Below are positions 60,273-64,000 of a stretch of DNA of 64,000 nucleotides, piece after piece. Both the position numbers and the translations under genes were made by a program. Location of the stretch: positions 156,711-220,710 of the forward strand of contig CAVFCW010000003.1 in the NCBI GenBank assembly GCA_963621245.1, read 5' to 3'. Positions within the stretch are counted from its first letter, which is position 1. Every line of letters begins with the position of its first letter. Source of the stretch: SIG603 sp963621245. Its GTDB lineage: Bacteria > Bacillota > Clostridia > Oscillospirales > Acutalibacteraceae. The notes below the pieces were generated by a model, which was not told the origin of the DNA, did no database searches, and worked only from the letters and a program-made list of their open reading frames with translations.

Positions 60273-61454
60273 ATGGAAAGACTCTCTTACAGCATCAAAG
60301 TACTCTTGATGGAAATCTTCTATTGGTTCGGCTGGTCGTTTGTCACCTATCAGACGGTGTACCTTCAGAACAACGGCATGGACTCATCCTATATCGGCGT
60401 TCTCAACGCTCTTTGCTCAGTCGTCGCAATAATTGCAATGACTGTTTGGGGAATGGTTTCCGATAAGTTAAATTCCGTCAAACTTACCTTTATCATTTGT
60501 CTTGTAATGAGTACGGTGCTTTACGGTATTATCGGATTTTTACCCACGGGCGTTAAATTCGCATCGGTGATGTTCCTCATCTATTTTCCGATAATGAACT
60601 TTGCAAAAGGCTCAATATGCACACTGCACGATAATTTCACCGTGAGAATTTGCACGGAAAAGGGCGTAAATTACGGCGGAAACCGTGCGATTGGCTCACT
60701 CGCCTACACGCTCGGCTGTCTGCTCCTCTCGTTCATTCTCGTACCCAAATTTACGGTAAAATACACGTTTATTATGTATCTTATCGCATCCGTGCCGTGC
60801 CTTATCGTAATACTCACGCTCCCAAATCCAATGGTTGTCAAAAAGAAGCGCGCAAAGCTAAATCCGAAAGAGCTTTTCAAGAATTATCACTACGTGACTT
60901 TCCTTATTTTTATGGTTATCGCTTATATTCCGCTAAACTGCGAATTCGGATTTATCTCTTACCTTATGGAAGCGAGAAACATAAGCCTTGATAATTTCGG
61001 CTTGGTAAGCGCGATAAGAGCCCTAACCGAAGTGCCGATACTTCTGTGCATCAACAGGCTGAGAAATCGTTTCAAGCTCAAGTACATTTTGCTTGCGGGC
61101 ATAGGCATACTTGCCGTCGAGAGTGTTTCGACTGCACTTTTCTCACACGATCTCATAAGCGTAACGCTGATAACATCGCTTATTGGATTCGGCAACGGCA
61201 TAATAATCGGTACCACATCCCACTACCTCTACAAGCTTGCACCAGAGGAACTCAAAGCAACCGCTCACACATTTTACGGCGCCGCCACGGCGGGTGCATC
61301 ATTCATCGGTTATCTTGCGGGTGGATTTGTGTTCAAATTTTTCGGTGCGACAAGATTTTATCTCTCGCTTTTTTGCATGTACATGATAGCGATTATATTC
61401 TTCTCGCTTAGCATTGCTCTTTACAAAAAGACCCCGAATCCCGCAGACGATTAA
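60273..61454 (+). CDS. MFS transporter (MFS_1-like/LacY-NupG type)
   Basis: This 393-residue protein with 12 predicted membrane helices has the family loop 'GMVSDKLNSVK' between helices 2 and 3. Resemblance is to the MFS_1-like group that includes oligosaccharide and nucleoside proton symporters. The start at 60273 has AAGGGGG; the frame reaching back to 60165 lacks a site. It is divergent from the fruK-like kinase gene, so a sugar could be shared, which is inference. Confidence 0.85.
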   Translation: MERLSYSIKVLLMEIFYWFGWSFVTYQTVYLQNNGMDSSYIGVLNALCSVVAIIAMTVWGMVSDKLNSVKLTFIICLVMSTVLYGIIGFLPTGVKFASVMFLIYFPIMNFAKGSICTLHDNFTVRICTEKGVNYGGNRAIGSLAYTLGCLLLSFILVPKFTVKYTFIMYLIASVPCLIVILTLPNPMVVKKKRAKLNPKELFKNYHYVTFLIFMVIAYIPLNCEFGFISYLMEARNISLDNFGLVSAIRALTEVPILLCINRLRNRFKLKYILLAGIGILAVESVSTALFSHDLISVTLITSLIGFGNGIIIGTTSHYLYKLAPEELKATAHTFYGAATAGASFIGYLAGGFVFKFFGATRFYLSLFCMYMIAIIFFSLSIALYKKTPNPADD

Positions 61455-61466
61455 ATTATATTTTAT

Positions 61467-61513
61467 AACAAACCCCCTCCCGATACACGGCTCGTATTGG
61501 GAGGGGGTTTGTT
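61467..61513 (+). terminator. Long G/C stem terminator of the MFS gene
   Basis: AACAAACCCCCTCCC, inner GATAC/GTAT pairing, GGGAGGGGGTTTGTT. The T-tract is short (GTTGTT), so termination may depend mostly on stem strength. Confidence 0.75.
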
Positions 61514-61536
61514 GTTAAGACGAAAAATTTCCAAAT

Positions 61537-61555
61537 TATATATATATATATATAT
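61537..61555. repeat. (TA)n microsatellite
   Basis: A 19-base run of alternating T and A in the AT-rich gap between the MFS gene and the DUF4230 genes. Apart from the terminator and a promoter at 61567-61594, nothing else was seen in 61455-61716. Confidence 0.9.
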
Positions 61556-61566
61556 GTATCAATATA

Positions 61567-61594
61567 TTGCATTGAAATTTAATTGATGTATACT
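61567..61594 (+). promoter_or_regulatory. Probable promoter of the DUF4230 pair
   Basis: TTGCAT (61567-61572), 16-bp spacer, TATACT (61589-61594). An orphan AATCGGAGGTG site near 61643 has no convincing start codon after it. Confidence 0.45.
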
Positions 61595-61716
61595 TAAATT
61601 ATCATACTTTTGATAAGTAAATTCTGATTAATTTAAAAAGACAATCGGAGGTGAACAACAAACTTTATTTAACTCTTAAATCAGGATACATTAAAAAATC
61701 TATCGGGGGAAGTAAT

Positions 61717-62299
61717 ATGGGAAAATTACTGAAGAAAAAAAACATTTTTAATTGCAATCGGCATAGCAGTGCTGGTTGTGCTTGGCTCTACAATATTTAT
61801 CACTCAGAGCTCAAAGAAATCCAAACCGGTGATAATTTCGACATCTACTCTGGAAAAAATTCTCAATGTGAGTGATTTATCCACATTTGAAGCGATTTAT
61901 AACGGAGTAGCCAAAGTCACAAATGCTGACAATCCAGAAAAAATCGACTACTATGTCTCTTATGACGCATCAGTCAAAGCGGGAATTAATTTTGAGGAAG
62001 TTGAAATCAGCGTCAACGATGAAGAAAAAATCATAACCGTAACGCTGCCTGAAATCAAAATAACAGATATTACGGTCGATATCGAGTCTATGGATTACAT
62101 ATTTCTGAACAGCAAATCAAATGACAGCACCGTATCGGAAGAAGCCTACAAGAAATGCATAGAGGATGTCACAACCGAATGTGACAGCGAGAATGCGATT
62201 TATGAGCTTGCAAAAGAGAACGCACAGAATATAACGGAAGCACTGATTAAACCGTTTTTAAGCAGTTTGGATTCCGAATATGAGCTTGAAATATGCTGA
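61717..62299 (+). pseudogene. DUF4230 membrane-anchored protein, frameshifted at A8 run
   Basis: An ATG at 61717 with GGGGGAAG begins MGKLLKKK, then runs out of frame after an eight-A tract (61735-61742). If the tract had seven A, the frame would continue as KKTFLIAIGIAVLVVLGS, a normal N-terminal anchor helix, and on through the DUF4230 domain to the stop at 62299 (about 193 residues). As written, only a GTG at 61769, within the helix, opens the downstream frame. The cause could be mutation, a homopolymer sequencing error, or transcript slippage at the A-run. Confidence 0.75.
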
Positions 62300-62313
62300 C
62301 GGGAGGTGCTGAA

Positions 62314-62970
62314 ATGAAAAAGATTATCGCGTTTATACTTCTTGCTGTAATGAGCTTTTCACTTACTTCGTGTTCCTCCAAGAACAGCGGAAAAGAAATA
62401 GAACCGCAAGCATCACAGATGAAATCTATCTGCGAGCTGGCTACAATGAAATGTTACTTCCATAATGTTGCCAAATATACTCAAGATGACGCATCCGGTG
62501 CGTTATGGTGGAAAAAGGACAGAAAGTTCTGGATCGAATATGCCGGAATAGTCACAGTTGGTATTGATACTTCTTTAGTCACAATGGAAATTGAAGATGA
62601 TACAGTTTCCATATCAATTCCGTCAGCCGAAGTTTTTGGATGCAAAGTTGATGAAAATACGTTAAACGAGGATTCCTTCATCATTGCTCAGGATTCGGCT
62701 CCTGTAGAAGCCGAAAATCAAACGGAAGCATTTAAGGCGGCACAGGAGGCCATGAAAAAAGCAGCCGAAAGCGACACTACTTTGCTTGCAAACGCACAGC
62801 AGCGTGCACAAAAACTTCTTGAAGACTATGTTACCAATATCGGAGACAGCATAGGAAAAACCTATACAATCAAATGGAATTACATAGAAAATAACACCTC
62901 TGCCGAGCAGTCGGATTCATCAGATGAACAAAGCGAAACAGATTCTTCTGCCGCATCCGAGCAAAAATAA
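62314..62970 (+). CDS. DUF4230 lipoprotein
   Basis: This 218-residue exported protein has a lipoprotein signal peptide ('KKIIAFILLAVMSFSLTSC', acylated Cys20). A DUF4230-type domain follows ('ICELATMKCYFHNVAKY', 'KFWIEYAGIVTVGID', 'VSISIPSAEVFGC'), then a helical stretch and a Ser/Glu-rich tail. Function unknown; the family is common as membrane-anchored proteins in gut Firmicutes. It starts 14 bp after the preceding DUF4230 stop with GGGAGGTG, so the two paralogues are co-transcribed. Confidence 0.86.
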   Translation: MKKIIAFILLAVMSFSLTSCSSKNSGKEIEPQASQMKSICELATMKCYFHNVAKYTQDDASGALWWKKDRKFWIEYAGIVTVGIDTSLVTMEIEDDTVSISIPSAEVFGCKVDENTLNEDSFIIAQDSAPVEAENQTEAFKAAQEAMKKAAESDTTLLANAQQRAQKLLEDYVTNIGDSIGKTYTIKWNYIENNTSAEQSDSSDEQSETDSSAASEQK

Positions 62971-62984
62971 CAACTGAACACATA

Positions 62985-63018
62985 AAAATGCACCTATAGT
63001 AAAAATAGGTGCATTTCT
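62985..63018. terminator. Bidirectional terminator (DUF4230/NUDIX)
   Basis: AAATGCACCTAT, loop, ATAGGTGCATTT with A and T flanks; convergent genes end on both sides. Confidence 0.88.
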
Positions 63019-63510
63019 TTATGCCTGATTTCTTTCATCCGTAACGATATGTTTAACCGTATCATCCTGATTTAATAGTCCCGTTTTGAAAAATTCAGGG
63101 TAAATTTTAACATTATCGTCCAAAGAAACCCACTTTAAATACTCTTTACTGTCATCTTCCGTAAAGCTTGAGCAGTTCGGATCAAAATTCTCGGGAACTT
63201 TCATATAGAAATAAAATGAAATCTCATAAATCAATTTACCAAGCCTTGAAGAATCGTCACCGTAAAAATAATTTTCGTGAATAAAACCTAAGCGGTCGAT
63301 TGCCAGTTTTGCGCCTGTTTCTTCTAAAACTTCACGTACAACCGCTTCAGACGCAGTTTCTCCGAACTTAATTCTGCCGCCCACGGAATAGCAATAATCG
63401 GCGTTTGGATTGCTGACCATAAGAACTTTATTATCCTTCTGGATAATTGCACCAACGCGAATATTGAGTATTCCGTCGTTACACATCACACACATATCGT
63501 ATTTATTCAT
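63019..63510 (-). CDS. NUDIX hydrolase
   Basis: This 163-residue pyrophosphohydrolase has a complete Nudix box, 'GETASEAVVREVLEETGA' preceded by GGRIKF, at about residues 44-68. 'LKYIYEISFYFYM'-like strands follow. Substrate is not predictable. The start at 63510 has GGGGGAT; a frame to 63573 has no site and overlaps the tRNA terminator. Confidence 0.88.
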   Translation of the reverse strand: MNKYDMCVMCNDGILNIRVGAIIQKDNKVLMVSNPNADYCYSVGGRIKFGETASEAVVREVLEETGAKLAIDRLGFIHENYFYGDDSSRLGKLIYEISFYFYMKVPENFDPNCSSFTEDDSKEYLKWVSLDDNVKIYPEFFKTGLLNQDDTVKHIVTDERNQA

Positions 63511-63549
63511 ATCAATCCCCCATTCAAAGAGTTTTATTGATTTTACCAC

Positions 63550-63587
63550 AAAAGAAAAAGCACTGCAATTCAAACGAATTACAGTGC
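63550..63587 (-). terminator. Terminator of the tRNA cluster
   Basis: On minus, AGCACTGTAATTC, loop, GAATTGCAGTGCT followed by TTTTCTTTT, directly after the CCA of tRNA-Met. Confidence 0.88.
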
Positions 63588-63664
63588 TGGTGGAACATCA
63601 GGGACTCGAACCCCGGACCAACCGGTTATGAGCCGGTAGCTCTGACCAACTGAGCTAATGTTCC
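63588..63664 (-). tRNA. tRNA-Met (anticodon CAT)
   Basis: On minus, begins GGAACATTAGCTCAG and ends TGATGTTCCA plus encoded CCA. The anticodon stem ACCGG/CCGGT encloses CTCATAA, anticodon CAT. The first base pair G-C and the TTCGAGTC arm are normal. It could be elongator Met or a lysidine-modified Ile2; sequence alone does not decide. Confidence 0.92.
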
Positions 63665-63674
63665 GTTATCAAAT

Positions 63675-63702
63675 AAGCCGCCGCAATCTCTTGCAGCGGC
63701 TT
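63675..63702 (-). other. Hairpin between tRNA-Asn and tRNA-Met
   Basis: On minus, GCCGCTGCAA, GAGA loop, TTGCGGCGGC (one mismatch), then TTATTTGAT. It may attenuate or mark processing between the tRNAs. Confidence 0.5.
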
Positions 63703-63704
63703 TT

Positions 63705-63780
63705 TGGCTCCTCCAGTTGGACTCGAACCAACGACACCGCGGTTAACAGCCGCGTGCTCTACCGACTGAGCTATGAAGGA
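63705..63780 (-). tRNA. tRNA-Asn (anticodon GTT)
   Basis: On minus, TCCTTCATAGCTCAGTCGG to CTGGAGGAG plus encoded CCA. The loop CTGTTAA gives anticodon GTT. Acceptor TCCTTCA pairs with TGGAGGA using one G-U. Confidence 0.93.
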
Positions 63781-63786
63781 ATATGT

Positions 63787-63861
63787 TGGTGACCCGTGCG
63801 GGAGTCGAACCCACGATTTCAGCGTGAGAGGCTAACGTCTTGACCACTTGACCAACGGGCC
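63787..63861 (-). tRNA. tRNA-Glu (anticodon CTC)
   Basis: On minus, GGCCCGTTGGTCAAGTGG to CACGGGTCA plus encoded CCA. Stem TTAGC/GCTGA with loop CTCTCAC gives anticodon CTC. Body matches tRNA-Glu. Confidence 0.9.
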
Positions 63862-63865
63862 ATAT

Positions 63866-63941
63866 TGGTACACCTTCAGGGACTCGAACCCTGGACACCC
63901 TGATTAAGAGTCAGGTGCTCTACCAACTGAGCTAAAGGTGC
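63866..63941 (-). tRNA. tRNA-Lys (anticodon CTT)
   Basis: On minus, GCACCTTTAGCTCAGTTGG to CTGAAGGTGTA plus encoded CCA. Loop CTCTTAA gives anticodon CTT. First of the four tRNAs in transcription order (Lys, Glu, Asn, Met). Confidence 0.93.
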
Positions 63942-63950
63942 ATATAAAAG

Positions 63951-64000
63951 GGATGAAACCCTGAAAACTGAACAAAGCTCAAAGAAGATTAATGCTAAGG
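63951..64000 (+). promoter_or_regulatory. Possible rRNA-operon leader/spacer at right edge
   Basis: The plus strand reads ACCCTGAAAACTGAACAAAG and continues to the edge. Firmicutes rRNA leaders and 16S-23S spacers carry a very similar TTGAAAACTGAACAA block shortly before the mature rRNA. An rRNA gene on plus may therefore begin just outside the window. This rests on one short motif. Confidence 0.35.

Noticed and set aside
61735..61745. Programmed -1 frameshift at the A-AAA-AAC heptamer in the first DUF4230 gene
   Set aside because: A -1 shift leads to an immediate stop; the open downstream frame needs +1 (or loss of one A). Slippage on the run or an indel explains it better.
1..64000. CRISPR arrays, prophage or insertion sequences
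   Set aside because: No regularly spaced repeats, phage structural genes, integrases or transposases were found.

Overview
The window reads as chromosome of an anaerobic Firmicute, most likely a gut Clostridium-class bacterium of the Oscillospiraceae/Ruminococcaceae type. This is inferred from gene content and style: Gram-positive operons (dxs-tlyA-nadK-argR-recN, metG-tatD, cysteine desulfurase-thiI), a T-box leader, a THF riboswitch, a reverse rubrerythrin, and an AprA/AprB-like FAD/ferredoxin pair. The species cannot be named from the sequence alone. Most genes are on the minus strand.

Left edge (1-3.7 kb): the start of a type 1 BREX phage-defence operon (small XRE regulator, brxA, brxB, brxC). 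It is read leftwards and cut by the window edge inside brxC, and its promoter is flanked by palindromes. From 4.1 to 10.1 kb lies a carbohydrate island: an AraC-type regulator faces a four-gene operon (TIM-barrel isomerase, GPH symporter, Gfo/Idh oxidoreductase, second TIM-barrel isomerase) with no glycosidase.

10-23.8 kb: pcrA helicase, a 32-residue membrane peptide, metG-tatD, a tightly overlapping six-gene minus-strand operon (FAD protein, ferredoxin, pepD, CmpB-like membrane protein, yfcE phosphodiesterase, small membrane protein), degV, a well-delimited 149-nt noncoding RNA (6S-like candidate) and trmL. 23.8-34.3 kb: cinA, thiI with its cysteine desulfurase, a 2-hydroxyacid dehydrogenase, nadE, a VanW-domain lipoprotein, folT under a THF riboswitch, and an NfeD/SPFH pair.

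34.4-43.3 kb: a Fur-family regulator with a Fur-type box and a reverse rubrerythrin; an asparagine-synthetase homologue lacking the glutaminase cysteine, with a tandem DUF2442 protein; a csoR-copA copper operon whose ATPase carries two extra C-terminal metal-binding domains, the last with its own internal start; luxS; and tyrS behind a T-box. 43.3-53.6 kb is one long minus-strand run: yfmF-yfmH-lgt-folD-dxs-tlyA-nadK-argR-recN. 53.8-59 kb is a second run: zinc-ribbon protein, small helical protein, CpXC protein, GT-C-like membrane protein, rsmA, small membrane protein.

Right edge (59-64 kb): a 1-phosphofructokinase-family kinase, an MFS transporter, two adjacent DUF4230 proteins (the first with a frameshift at an A8 run), a NUDIX hydrolase, and a minus-strand tRNA cluster (Lys, Glu, Asn, Met) with its own terminator. 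The last bases on the plus strand resemble an rRNA-operon leader or spacer. No prophage, insertion sequence or CRISPR array was seen.
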